A stretch of DNA of 43,471 nt from Lysobacterales bacterium. Lineage in GTDB: Bacteria > Pseudomonadota > Gammaproteobacteria > Xanthomonadales > Ahniellaceae. The translations under genes were made by a program, and so were the position numbers. A model generated the notes under the pieces. The model was given only the letters and a program-made list of their open reading frames with translations. It did not search any database and had not been told where the DNA came from. The stretch spans positions 1-43,471 of the forward strand of contig JAGOEZ010000005.1 of NCBI GenBank assembly GCA_017997455.1, read 5' to 3'. Positions 10,773 through 18,909 of the stretch are shown piece after piece (position 1 is the stretch's first letter; every line of letters starts with the position of its first letter).

Positions 10773-11687
10773 ATGTTCGATACCGCCCAGACCATTGATT
10801 GCCGCGGCCGCGGCCTGCGCCTTGACCGCGCGCGCATCATGGGCGTGGTCAACGTCACCCCCGATTCCTTTTCCGACGGCGGGCAGCTGGACGACGTCGA
10901 GGCGGCGGTCGCGCACGGCCTGCGCCTGGTCGAGGAGGGCGCCGACCTGCTGGACGTCGGCGGCGAATCGACCCGCCCGGGCGCGCAGCCGGTCGCAGTG
11001 GCGGAACAGTTGCGGCGCGTGGTGCCGGTGATCGAGCGGCTGGCCGCCGCCACCGCGGTGCCGATCTCGGTCGATACCTCGGCGCCGGAGGTCATGCGCG
11101 CCGCGGTCGCGGCCGGCGCCGGCATGGTCAACGACGTGCGCGCGCTGTGCGCCGACGGTGCGGCCGAGACCGCCGCCGAGCTCGGCGTGGCGGTGTGCCT
11201 GATGCACATGCGCGGCGAGCCGGCCCACATGCAGGACGACCCGGAATACGCCGACGTGGTCGGCGAGGTCCATCGCTACCTGGCCGACCGCATCCTCGCC
11301 TGCCAGTTCGCCGGCATCGACCGCCGCCGCGTGCTGGCCGACCCGGGCTTCGGCTTCGGCAAGACCCTGGCGCACAACCTCGAACTGCTGCGCGCGCTGG
11401 AGCGCTTCGGCTCGCTCGGCGTGCCGCTGCTGGTGGGCCTGTCGCGCAAGTCGCTGGTCGGCGCCCTGACCGGGCGCGAGCCAGGCGCGCGTGCGGTCGG
11501 CTCGGCCGCGGCAGCCCTGATCGCGGTGCAGCGCGGCGCGGCGATCGTGCGGGTGCACGACGTGGCGGCCACGCGCGATGCGCTGGCGGTGTGGGAAGGC
11601 GTGCGCAGCGGTGCGGTCGCCGCGGCGGGCGCGCGTTCCGCGGCCGCCGACGCGGCGCGACGCGCGCGCCTGCTGGAAGACGAGTAG
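10773..11687 (+). CDS. folP: Dihydropteroate synthase
   Basis: A 304-residue TIM-barrel enzyme that joins p-aminobenzoate to the pterin diphosphate in folate synthesis and is the target of sulfonamides. The two family signatures are [15 protein letters not shown] (23-37) and [11 protein letters not shown] (61-71). The barrel ends with [27 protein letters not shown] and [13 protein letters not shown]. It is about 20 residues longer than E. coli FolP, with an Ala/Arg-rich tail. It lies between ftsH and glmM, the standard gammaproteobacterial order. Confidence 0.96.
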   Translation: MFDTAQTIDCRGRGLRLDRARIMGVVNVTPDSFSDGGQLDDVEAAVAHGLRLVEEGADLLDVGGESTRPGAQPVAVAEQLRRVVPVIERLAAATAVPISVDTSAPEVMRAAVAAGAGMVNDVRALCADGAAETAAELGVAVCLMHMRGEPAHMQDDPEYADVVGEVHRYLADRILACQFAGIDRRRVLADPGFGFGKTLAHNLELLRALERFGSLGVPLLVGLSRKSLVGALTGREPGARAVGSAAAALIAVQRGAAIVRVHDVAATRDALAVWEGVRSGAVAAAGARSAAADAARRARLLEDE

Positions 11688-11738
11688 CAACGCCGGGCTG
11701 CGCGGCGCCGCGCGCATGCGCTAGGCTGCGCGACCTCC

Positions 11739-11761
11739 GCACCGGCGCCGCGCGCCGGTGC
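11739..11761 (+). other. Hairpin in the folP-glmM gap
   Basis: GCACCGGCG pairs perfectly with CGCCGGTGC across a 5-base loop, ending 27 bases before the glmM ATG. It could tune glmM translation or stop upstream transcripts. No U-tract follows it. Confidence 0.4.
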
Positions 11762-11788
11762 CCGCAGACTCGGCGCCAGGGGAACGCA

Positions 11789-13129
11789 ATGGCCACCAGC
11801 AAGTACTTCGGCACCGACGGCATCCGCGGCCGCGTGGGCGAATGGCCGATCGCCGCCGACTTCATGCTGCGCCTGGGGCGCGCCGCCGGCCGCGCCCTGG
11901 CCGCGGCCGGCGGCGACGGCTCGGTGCTGATCGGCAAGGACACGCGCCTGTCCGGCTACATGTTCGAAGCGGCGCTGGAGTCGGGCCTGATCGCGGCCGG
12001 TGCCAACGTGCGCCTGCTCGGGCCGATGCCCACGCCTGCGGTCGCGTACCTCACGCGCGAGGCCGGCGCCAGCGGCGGCATCGTCATCAGCGCCTCGCAC
12101 AACCCGCACGAGGACAACGGCATCAAGTTCTTCTCGGCCGCGGGCGAGAAGCTGGACGACGCGCTGGAAGCGGCGATCGAGGCCGAGATCGAGGCCGAAT
12201 TCCGCACCGTCGCGCCGGAGCGCCTGGGCAAGGCCACGCGCATGACCGACGCGCCGCAGCGTTACCTGGGGTTCTGCCGCAGCACGGTGCCGGCGGGCTT
12301 CTCGCTCGACGGGCTCAAGCTGGTGCTCGACTGCGCGCACGGCGCCAACTACGAGCTCGGCCCGCGCCTGCTGCGCGCGCTGGGTGCGGTCGTGCACGCG
12401 CTGGGCTGCGAGCCCGATGGCCTCAACATCAACCGCGGCGTCGGCTCGACCCATCCGGAGACCCTGGCCCAGGCGGTGCGCGAGACCGGGGCCGCGATCG
12501 GCATCGCCTTCGACGGCGACGGCGACCGCGTGGTGATGGCCGATGCGCGCGGGCGCGTGGTCGACGGCGACGACCTGCTCTACGTGCTGGCGCGCGACTG
12601 GCAGGCCAGCGGACGCCTGCGCGGCCCGGTGGTCGGCACGCTGATGACCAATTTCGGGATCGAATCGGCCCTTGCCGCGCTGGGCGTGCCGTTCCACCGC
12701 GCCAGGGTCGGCGATCGCTACGTGCACCAGATGCTGATCGAGCGCGGTGGCGTGCTGGGCGGCGAGGCCTCGGGCCACATCCTGTGCCTGGACCGCGCCA
12801 CCACCGGCGACGCGCTGGTCAACGCGCTGCAGGTGCTCGAGGTCATGCAGCGCCAGGGCGCCACGCTGGCCGAGCTGTGCGAAGGACTGCGCCGCTATCC
12901 GCAGCGCACGATCAATGTCCGGGTCGCGCCCGGCGCGCGCCCGGCCGAGCACGCCGCCGTGGTCGCGGTCCGCGCGCAGATCGAGCAGGAACTGGCGGGG
13001 CGCGGGCGCGTGGTGCTGCGGCCCTCGGGCACCGAGCCGGTCGTCCGCGTCACGGTCGAGGCCGAGGACGCGGCGCAGGTCGAGCGGCTGGTCCGGCGGC
13101 TGGCCGCGGTGGTGGAGTCGGCGGCCTGA
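11789..13129 (+). CDS. glmM: Phosphoglucosamine mutase
   Basis: A 446-residue enzyme that converts glucosamine-6-phosphate to glucosamine-1-phosphate for peptidoglycan and LPS. The phosphorylated serine is S103 in SASHNP (101-106). The metal loop reads [12 protein letters not shown], the sugar-specificity loop GGEASGHI, and the phosphate-binding loop [11 protein letters not shown] lies near the C-terminus. ATG at 11789 follows AGGGGAA. In related genomes the next genes are normally tpiA and secG; here about 4.3 kb of accessory genes intervene. Confidence 0.97.
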   Translation: MATSKYFGTDGIRGRVGEWPIAADFMLRLGRAAGRALAAAGGDGSVLIGKDTRLSGYMFEAALESGLIAAGANVRLLGPMPTPAVAYLTREAGASGGIVISASHNPHEDNGIKFFSAAGEKLDDALEAAIEAEIEAEFRTVAPERLGKATRMTDAPQRYLGFCRSTVPAGFSLDGLKLVLDCAHGANYELGPRLLRALGAVVHALGCEPDGLNINRGVGSTHPETLAQAVRETGAAIGIAFDGDGDRVVMADARGRVVDGDDLLYVLARDWQASGRLRGPVVGTLMTNFGIESALAALGVPFHRARVGDRYVHQMLIERGGVLGGEASGHILCLDRATTGDALVNALQVLEVMQRQGATLAELCEGLRRYPQRTINVRVAPGARPAEHAAVVAVRAQIEQELAGRGRVVLRPSGTEPVVRVTVEAEDAAQVERLVRRLAAVVESAA

Positions 13130-13440
13130 GGCGCCTCGGCAGTCGCGCTCAATTGGTGGTCGATCGCTGAATAATTCGCAGTCGCGCCGCGACAGGAGTT
13201 GCCGCGGCGCGATTCGGTTGGCGACTTGATCCAGGTCAATGCCGCGCCCGCATCAAGGGGTCCAGAGTGGTCGGCGACGTGCCCGGAACCGGGCGCGCGT
13301 GGCCGTCATGGTCCGCGCGCATTTCCCGGAACAGTCCGTGCGGGTGCGCCGGCATCCCGGGCAGCCCGGTCGCCCGGATCGATGGTCCGACGGTGTCCAC
13401 CCGCAGCCGCGGGCCGGCGCTGCCGCGACGGGAGGCCGCC
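13130..13440. other. 311-base gene-free region after glmM
   Basis: I find no convincing gene here. An in-frame extension of the downstream S74 gene to 13267 is open but lacks any signal-peptide or domain character. The region holds an FNR/ANR-like box (13226-13239), an AT-richer stretch near 13150-13176, and a small GCCCGG/CCGGGC hairpin near 13279-13292. It probably carries the promoter of the surface-protein gene. Confidence 0.6.
13226..13239. promoter_or_regulatory. FNR/ANR-like operator
   Basis: TTGATCCAGGTCAA matches the FNR/ANR consensus TTGAT-N4-ATCAA at 9 of 10 defined bases. Its centre is about 208 bases upstream of the S74-protein ATG. No good -10 box lies at the class II distance (site centred at -41.5), so its target and sign are open. 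Confidence 0.45.
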
Positions 13441-15108
13441 ATGGCCCATCTGCTGCGCCTCGTGCTGCTCGCCGCCACCGTGGTCGCGCCGGCGGCGTCG
13501 GCCGCCAGTTTCGGGTACGAGGGCCGGCTCGACGATCTCGGCAGTCCGGCCAACGGTCGCTACGACCTCGAGTTGCGCGCCTATGCCGATGCCCGCGGAC
13601 CGTCGATGCTGGCCGCGCCGATCACCTTTGCCGATGTCGCCGTTGCGCAGGGACGCTTCCGGCTCGACTTCGACCTGCCGCTCGCAGCCGGTGCCGAGGT
13701 ATGGCTGGAACTCGCGGTGCGCGACGCTGGTGCGCCGCTTTTCACGCCGATCGCCGGGCGCACCAAGGCCCTTGAGGCGCCGCTGATCGGCCAGTGCTGG
13801 AGCAGTACCGGCGACGCCGGCACCAATCCGGCCGTGCACTATCTGGGAACCAGCGATGCGCAGCCGATGGTGCTGCGCGTGCGAGGCACGCCGGCGCTGC
13901 GGATCGAGCCCAGCAGCGAGCTCAGCAACGGCGTGCCGATCACCGTCAACCTGGTTGGCGGCAGTTCCGTCAACAGTCTCGCCGCGGGCGTCCGCGGGGC
14001 AACCATCGCCGGAGGCGGGGCACCGACCGGCACCGGCCAAGCCATCGGGCCGACCGCGAACCGCGTGGCAGGACACTATGGCTTTGTCGGTGGTGGGCTC
14101 GGCAACGTCGCGGGCCTCGCTGCGGACGTGGACGCGGGAAGAGTTGCGTCAGTGTTGGGGGGGCTGCAGAACGAGGCCAGCGGCTTTGGCAGCGTGGTCG
14201 CTGGCGGGGCCCAGAACCAAGCCAGTGGGTACCTGACGTCGGTTGGTGGGGGCGGTCAGAACGCTGCCGTGGGCGACTATTCGATGATTGGCGGCGGCGC
14301 TGAACTCTGCGCCGGTGGCGACACCAGTTGGGCTGGTGGCAATCGTGCCAAGGTCAGGCCCGACATGGTCTCCGTGCATCCTGAGCTCGGCTGCGCGGGA
14401 GTGCCGAACTCCGGCGACGCTGATGGCGACGAGGGCACCTTCGTCTGGGCCGACCGGCAGGTCGCAGACTTCATCTCCAGCGGCCCAGGCCAGTTCCTGG
14501 TGCGCGCATCCGGCGGCCTCGCCCTCAATACCAATTCCATCGGCTCGATCGGCGATCTGGTTGTTGCCGCGCGGCCCAGCGGCAGCGGCGATGCGGACGC
14601 GGACCTGCACCTGCGCACGCGCGGCGGCCAGTCGGCTGCGATCTATGCCAGCGATGGCAACGGCGCGCTGGTGTTCCAGTCCAGCGGCGCCCTGTTCGGG
14701 CTCGGCGTCGGCGGCGTCGCGGGCCGTTACCTCAATACCGGCGCGAACAATGCCTACCTGTCCAGCGGCGGTGTCTGGACCAACGGGTCGTCGCGCGCGG
14801 TCAAGGAACACGTGTCCAGCCTCGACCCGGCGGCGGTCCTGGCCCGGGTGCTGGCGCTGCCGGTCACGCGCTGGCGCTACCGCGGCAGCGACGAGGGCGA
14901 GCACGTGGGCCCGATGGCTGAGGACTTCCACGCCGCCTTCGGGCTGGGGCCGGACGCGCAAGGCATCGCCACGGTCGACGCCGACGGCGTCGCGCTGGCG
15001 GCGATCCAGGGGCTGGCAGCGCGCCTGGAGGCCGACAACGCGCGCCTGCGCGCCGAGTTGGAGGGACTGCGCCAGCGGCTGGACGAGCTTGCGGGCCGGG
15101 AGCCCTGA
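13441..15108 (+). CDS. Secreted surface protein with C-terminal S74 (self-cleaving chaperone) domain
   Basis: A 555-residue protein with a Sec signal peptide (cleavage after about residue 21, ASA-ASF). An N-terminal beta domain follows (FGYEGRLDDLGSPANGRYDL type, about 24-80). Next are glycine-rich repeats of 13-15 residues (GGGxxNxAxGxxS, about 209-305), like the left-handed beta roll of YadA heads. A beta-rich stalk comes next, then a peptidase S74 domain from about 445, and a final coiled coil near 520-550. The putative cleavage dyad is S450/K455 in SSRAVK. In phage tail spikes this domain trimerises the fibre and then cuts itself off. ATG at 13441 has GGGAGG upstream. No phage genes are nearby. 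Confidence 0.85.
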   Translation: MAHLLRLVLLAATVVAPAASAASFGYEGRLDDLGSPANGRYDLELRAYADARGPSMLAAPITFADVAVAQGRFRLDFDLPLAAGAEVWLELAVRDAGAPLFTPIAGRTKALEAPLIGQCWSSTGDAGTNPAVHYLGTSDAQPMVLRVRGTPALRIEPSSELSNGVPITVNLVGGSSVNSLAAGVRGATIAGGGAPTGTGQAIGPTANRVAGHYGFVGGGLGNVAGLAADVDAGRVASVLGGLQNEASGFGSVVAGGAQNQASGYLTSVGGGGQNAAVGDYSMIGGGAELCAGGDTSWAGGNRAKVRPDMVSVHPELGCAGVPNSGDADGDEGTFVWADRQVADFISSGPGQFLVRASGGLALNTNSIGSIGDLVVAARPSGSGDADADLHLRTRGGQSAAIYASDGNGALVFQSSGALFGLGVGGVAGRYLNTGANNAYLSSGGVWTNGSSRAVKEHVSSLDPAAVLARVLALPVTRWRYRGSDEGEHVGPMAEDFHAAFGLGPDAQGIATVDADGVALAAIQGLAARLEADNARLRAELEGLRQRLDELAGREP

Positions 15109-15109
15109 G

Positions 15110-15412
15110 GTGCGCGCGTTGCGCCCCTGGCTTGCGCTGCTGCTGGTCGGCGGCGCGGTGCCGTGGCCGGAGGCATGGGGTCGCGACGGCGCCGATACGA
15201 CAGCGCCCTCGCCGCGCTTCGCGGTGCAGGCCACGCTGGTGCCGCTGCAACGCAGCGACGATGACCGTTTCGCCCTCGCTGCGCAGGCGCGCTTCGCGCC
15301 GGATGCCGCTGACCCCGGCGCAAGATTCACGCTGTACGCGATGCGCGGGCCAGATGCCGGGTGCGAGCCCTTCGCCGACAGCCTGTTCGCCAACGGCTTC
15401 GAGTCGCCGTGA
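15110..15412 (+). CDS. Short secreted protein with NGFE-type C-terminal tail
   Basis: A 100-residue protein starting with GTG one base after the S74-gene stop (TGAGGTG), so the two are probably co-translated. A signal peptide (basic VRALRPW, then LALLLVGGAVPW) is followed by a short region, FAVQATLVPLQRSDDDRFALAAQARF. A Cys-containing end reads GCEPFADSLFANGFESP. From memory, very similar C-termini (FADGFE/FANGFE) recur on secreted proteins of this bacterial order, which suggests a sorting or anchoring tag; that is an inference. I recognise no enzymatic domain. Confidence 0.6.
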   Translation: MRALRPWLALLLVGGAVPWPEAWGRDGADTTAPSPRFAVQATLVPLQRSDDDRFALAAQARFAPDAADPGARFTLYAMRGPDAGCEPFADSLFANGFESP

Positions 15413-15416
15413 AGCG

Positions 15417-15448
15417 CGCCGGGCCGCTTCGCGCCGCGAGGCCCGGCG
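15417..15448 (+). terminator. Possible hairpin terminator after the S74 gene pair
   Basis: CGCCGGGCC (15417-15425) pairs perfectly with GGCCCGGCG (15440-15448) across a 14-base loop, starting 5 bases after the stop. No U-tract follows it, so this is a candidate only. Confidence 0.4.
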
Positions 15449-15513
15449 TCGCCCCGTGCCGCGTGCTCCGATAGACTGCGCCGCATCCGGCACCACCCCA
15501 TCGGGCGATCCGC

Positions 15514-16449
15514 ATGGCCCACATCCCGACGCTCGACATCCGCCGCTACGAAACGGACCGCGATGCCTTCGTGGCCGAACTCGGTGCTGCCTACCGCGAG
15601 TACGGCTTCTGCGGCATCAGCGGCCATGGCATCCCCGCGGCGCTGGTGGAAGGGGCCTATGCCGCGTTCCAGGCCTTCTTCGCCCTGCCGGCCGAGGCCA
15701 AGCTGCGCTACCACCTCAAGGGCACGGGCGGTGCGCGCGGCTACACGCCCTTCATGGTCGAGACCGCCAAGGACTCGCAGTACCCCGACCTCAAGGAGTT
15801 CTGGCACATCGGGCGCGAACTGCCCGACGACTCGCCGTTCCACGCGGTGATGCCGCCCAACCTGTGGCCGACCGAGGTCACGGGCTTCCGTGAACTGGGC
15901 TACGGGCTGTACCAGGCGCTCGATGCGCTGGGCGCACGGGTGCTGCGCGCGCTGGCGCTGCACATCGGCCTGCCGGAGCGCTGGTTCGACGACAAGATCG
16001 ACCACGGCAACTCGATCCTGCGCCCGATCCACTATCCGCCGATCACCCAGGCCGAGGTGCCCAACGTGCGCGCCGGCGCACACGAGGACATCAACTTCAT
16101 CACGCTGCTGGTGGGCGCGAGCGCGGAAGGGCTGCAGGTCCTGACCCGTGCGGGCGAATGGCTGCCGATCACCACCCAGGGCGATGCCATCGTGGTCAAC
16201 ATCGGCGACATGCTGCAGCGCCTGACCAACCACGTGTACCCGTCGACCACCCATCGCGTGGTCAATCCGCCGGGCGACAAGGCGCGCCAGCCGCGCTATT
16301 CGGTGCCGTTCTTCCTGCACCCGAACCCGGAGTTCCTGATCGACGTGCTGCCGTCGTGCGTCACCGCGCAGAGCCCCTCGCGCTATCCGCAGCCGATCAC
16401 GGCCGACGGCTACCTCAAGGAACGGCTGCGCGAGATCCGCCTCGCCTGA
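15514..16449 (+). CDS. Isopenicillin N synthase-like 2-oxoglutarate/Fe(II) oxygenase
   Basis: A 311-residue member of the isopenicillin N synthase / 2OG-Fe(II) dioxygenase family. The N-terminal DIOX_N part includes REYGFCGISGHGIP. The iron triad is H190 and D192 (GAHEDINF) with H247 (THRVVNPP), and the 2OG-binding pair is R261/S263 in RYSVPFFLHP. The fold and ligands support an active oxygenase, but the substrate cannot be told from sequence. There is no beta-lactam or NRPS gene in the window, so the name should not be read as antibiotic synthesis. It converges on the SDR gene with a 3-base gap. Confidence 0.9.
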   Translation: MAHIPTLDIRRYETDRDAFVAELGAAYREYGFCGISGHGIPAALVEGAYAAFQAFFALPAEAKLRYHLKGTGGARGYTPFMVETAKDSQYPDLKEFWHIGRELPDDSPFHAVMPPNLWPTEVTGFRELGYGLYQALDALGARVLRALALHIGLPERWFDDKIDHGNSILRPIHYPPITQAEVPNVRAGAHEDINFITLLVGASAEGLQVLTRAGEWLPITTQGDAIVVNIGDMLQRLTNHVYPSTTHRVVNPPGDKARQPRYSVPFFLHPNPEFLIDVLPSCVTAQSPSRYPQPITADGYLKERLREIRLA

Positions 16450-16452
16450 GCG

Positions 16453-17265
16453 TCACTTCGTGCGCCGGAAGCTGCGCGCGCGGCGCGCGGTGAGCGCCAG
16501 CGCCATCGAGTCGGGCATGAGCTTCATCGCGGCGCGGATCAGGCGATAGACCCGGCCGTTGACCACCACGACCTTGCCGCGCTCCACCGCGTCCAGGCTC
16601 TCGCGCGCGACCGCATCCGCTTCGAGCCACATCCACTTCGGCATCCCGGCCATGGCCTGGCGCACGCCGACCACGTCGTGGAACTCCGACTGGGTGAAGC
16701 CCGGGCAGCAGGCGCTGACGTGGATGCCGTGGCCGCGATTCTCCAGCGCGAGCGACTCGGAGAGCTTGATGAGATAGCTCTTCGCCGCCGCGTAGAGCGT
16801 GTGGCCCGGCGTGCCCGGCACCAGCCCCGCCAGCGAGGCGACGTTGACGATGCGGCCGTAGCCGCGCTCGCGCATGCCGGGCAGGAAGTGCCAGCACAGG
16901 GCCGACGGCGCGGTGACCATGACCTCGATGAAGTCGCGCTGGCGCTCCCAGGGCTGGCTGACCAGCGTGCCGGGCACGCCGTAGCCGGCGTTGTTGACCA
17001 GCATCGAGACCGGCACGGCATCGCGGCGCGTGGCCTCGACCAGCAGCGGCACCGCGGCCGGATCGGCCAGGTCGGCGACCACCACGCGCGCCGCGACCGC
17101 ATGGCGCGAACTCAATTCCCGTGCCAGCGCCTGCAGGCGCTCCTCGCGCCGCGCGGTCAGGACCAGGGACCAGCCGCGCGCCGCGAGTTCGCGCGCGAAG
17201 GCCGTGCCGATGCCGGCCGAGGCGCCGGTGACCAGGGCCCAGCGAGGGAAACCGTAAGTGGTCAT
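16453..17265 (-). CDS. Short-chain dehydrogenase/reductase
   Basis: A 270-residue classical SDR. The cofactor motif TGASAGIG (13-20) with R39/R40 after the second strand hints at NADP preference. NNAG is at 91-94, and the catalytic residues are S144 (NVASLAG), Y158 and K162 (YAAAK). The C-terminal third (KWMWLEADAVARESLDAVERGKVVVVNG) resembles lipid-type SDRs of the DltE/YqjQ-like group, which have a conserved end for membrane association. The substrate is unknown. The end is basic (TARRARSFRRTK). It is divergent from tpiA, with 154 bases between the starts. Confidence 0.9.
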   Translation of the reverse strand: MTTYGFPRWALVTGASAGIGTAFARELAARGWSLVLTARREERLQALARELSSRHAVAARVVVADLADPAAVPLLVEATRRDAVPVSMLVNNAGYGVPGTLVSQPWERQRDFIEVMVTAPSALCWHFLPGMRERGYGRIVNVASLAGLVPGTPGHTLYAAAKSYLIKLSESLALENRGHGIHVSACCPGFTQSEFHDVVGVRQAMAGMPKWMWLEADAVARESLDAVERGKVVVVNGRVYRLIRAAMKLMPDSMALALTARRARSFRRTK

Positions 17266-17419
17266 GGCGCGCCCGCGGCATTCGATGGAACCGCGATTCT
17301 AGCGACCGCCGTTCCCATGGCGGCGGCTTGCGCCGGCGCGCCCGTCCCGCGCTAGGCAGCCCCGGGGCGCGCGGCTATGCTGCGCGCCCGCGGCGCCGCC
17401 GCCGCGGAACGGAGCCGCC

Positions 17420-18199
17420 ATGAGGCGCATGCTGGTCGCAGGCAACTGGAAGATGCACGGCACCCGCGCCTCGGCGCGCGAACTGGTCGCGGCGATCGTG
17501 GCGGCGCCAATCGCCGCGGTCGACCTGGCGGTGATGCCGCCATTCCCGCTGCTGCCGGCCCTGGTCGCGGAGTTCGGCGCCGGCGCGCTGGCGTTCGGCG
17601 GCCAGGACGTCAGCGCGCACGCGCAGGGCGCGTATACCGGCGAGGTCTCGGCGGCTATGCTGGTCGAATGCGGCTGCCGCTATGCCATCGTCGGCCATTC
17701 CGAGCGCCGCCAGTACCACGCCGAGGACGATGAACTGGTGGCGGCGAAGTTCGCCGCCGCGCAGGCCGCGGGGCTGGTCCCGATCCTGTGCGTGGGCGAG
17801 ACCCTGGCCGAGCGCGACGGCGATCGCACCGAGGACGTGGTCGGCACGCAACTGGCCGCCGTGGTCGCCCGTTGCGGGCCGGAAGCCTTCGCCAGCGCGG
17901 TGCTGGCCTACGAGCCGGTCTGGGCGATCGGCACCGGGCGCACCGCCACGGCCGGGCAGGCGCAGGCCGTGCACCGATACCTGCGTGGCAAACTGGCCGA
18001 GCGGGATGCTAGAATCGCAGGCTCGCTGCGAATCCTGTATGGGGGCAGCGTGAAGCCGGGCAACGCGCTGGAGCTGTTTTCGCAGCCCGACGTCGACGGC
18101 GGGCTGATCGGCGGCGCCTCCCTGGTCGCGGCCGATTTCCTCGCCATCGCCGCCGCAGCGCGCGATGCCGGCGCCGGCCAACCACAAGCAAAGCCATGA
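17420..18199 (+). CDS. tpiA: Triosephosphate isomerase
   Basis: A 259-residue TIM barrel that interconverts dihydroxyacetone phosphate and glyceraldehyde-3-phosphate. The catalytic residues are K11 (GNWKMHG), H93 (VGHSERR) and E165 (AYEPVWAIGTG). The phosphate loop YGGSVKPGN and the C-terminal GLIGGASL are intact. ATG at 17420 is the normal start, directly before MLVAGNWKM. The stop overlaps the secG start (ATGA). TAGAAT at 18010-18015, inside the end of the gene, could act as an internal -10 for secG. Confidence 0.97.
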   Translation: MRRMLVAGNWKMHGTRASARELVAAIVAAPIAAVDLAVMPPFPLLPALVAEFGAGALAFGGQDVSAHAQGAYTGEVSAAMLVECGCRYAIVGHSERRQYHAEDDELVAAKFAAAQAAGLVPILCVGETLAERDGDRTEDVVGTQLAAVVARCGPEAFASAVLAYEPVWAIGTGRTATAGQAQAVHRYLRGKLAERDARIAGSLRILYGGSVKPGNALELFSQPDVDGGLIGGASLVAADFLAIAAAARDAGAGQPQAKP

Positions 18200-18663
18200 C
18201 CCTTACCGTCCTCAACATCATCTACGTCCTGCTCGCGATCGCGATGATCGGGTTCATCCTGGTCCAGCGCGGCGCAGGCGCGCAGGCCGGCTCCGGCTTC
18301 GGTGCCGGCGCCTCGGCCACGGTGTTCGGCGCGCGTGGCGCCGGCAACTTCCTGACCCGTTCGACCGCGGTCCTGGCGGCGCTGTTCTTCGTGCTGAGCC
18401 TGGGCATGGCGTGGTGGATCACGCATGGCGCCAGGCGCGACACCAGTGGCGACCTCGGCGTCATGGCGGGCGCGGCGGTCCCGGCCGAGCCGGCAACGGC
18501 CGCGCCGGCCGCCGGCGACGTGCCGACCGCGCCAATCGCGCCGATCGAGGCGCCGGTCGCGGCGCCCGCGGCGGCCGCCAACGACGATGTGCCCGCCGCG
18601 CCGCCCGCTACCGAGGCGACGCCGGCCACCGAGGTGGAGTCGCAGGACCCGCCGCAGCAGTAG
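18196..18663 (+). CDS. secG: Protein-export membrane protein SecG
   Basis: A 155-residue small subunit of the SecYEG translocon. Two transmembrane segments (about 3-22 and 52-75) flank the conserved loop LVQRGAGAQAGSGFGAGASATVFGARGAGNFLTR, given here in pieces: VQRGAGAQAGSGFG, then ATVFGARGAGNFL. The C-terminal 75 residues form an Ala/Pro/Glu/Thr-rich acidic tail absent from the 110-residue E. coli protein; similar low-complexity tails are common in this order as I recall. It is translationally coupled to tpiA by a 4-base overlap. Confidence 0.95.
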   Translation: MTLTVLNIIYVLLAIAMIGFILVQRGAGAQAGSGFGAGASATVFGARGAGNFLTRSTAVLAALFFVLSLGMAWWITHGARRDTSGDLGVMAGAAVPAEPATAAPAAGDVPTAPIAPIEAPVAAPAAAANDDVPAAPPATEATPATEVESQDPPQQ

Positions 18664-18672
18664 CTCAAGCGG

Positions 18673-18678
18673 TAGAAT
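18673..18678 (+). promoter_or_regulatory. Possible -10 element before tRNA-Leu
   Basis: TAGAAT lies 21 bases upstream of the mature tRNA 5' end, just past the secG stop. No clear -35 box is seen. The tRNA may instead be processed from the secG transcript. Confidence 0.3.
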
Positions 18679-18699
18679 CCGCTTCAGGCAGCATCCCTC

Positions 18700-18784
18700 G
18701 CCCAGGTGGTGGAATTGGCAGACACGCTATCTTGAGGGGGTAGTGACGAAAGTCGTGCGGGTTCGAGTCCCGCCCTGGGCACCA
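18700..18784 (+). tRNA. leuU: tRNA-Leu (anticodon GAG)
   Basis: An 85-base class II tRNA with encoded CCA. The acceptor stem GCCCAGG/CCTGGGC pairs fully, with discriminator A. The D arm reads TGGTGGAATTGGCAGACAC, and the anticodon stem is CTATC/GGTAG with one T-G pair around loop TTGAGGG, giving GAG. A long variable arm (GACGAAAGTCG) and T arm GCGGGTTCGAGTCCCGC complete it. The sequence closely follows E. coli leuU, which also sits after secG. Confidence 0.97.
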
Positions 18785-18909
18785 ATTGGTTTCAAGCGGC
18801 GCGCGATGATCGTGCCGCGCGTTTGCGATGCGAGGCGAGCAAGTACCCGGTCGCGCAACGGCCCCGTCGTGCCGCTGCCGGGCTACCCGATCCGGTGCCA
18901 GGGCAGTTC

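Noticed and set aside
13267-13440. N-terminal extension of the S74 protein by 58 residues
   Set aside because: The extension has no signal or domain character, while the ATG at 13441 begins a clean signal peptide behind GGGAGG.
13441-15412. Prophage tail-fibre module
   Set aside because: Only the S74 domain is phage-like. The protein has a Sec signal peptide, and no other phage gene, integrase or att site is seen.
15514-16449. Beta-lactam biosynthesis gene
   Set aside because: The isopenicillin N synthase label reflects fold and iron ligands only. No NRPS, epimerase or transporter accompanies it.
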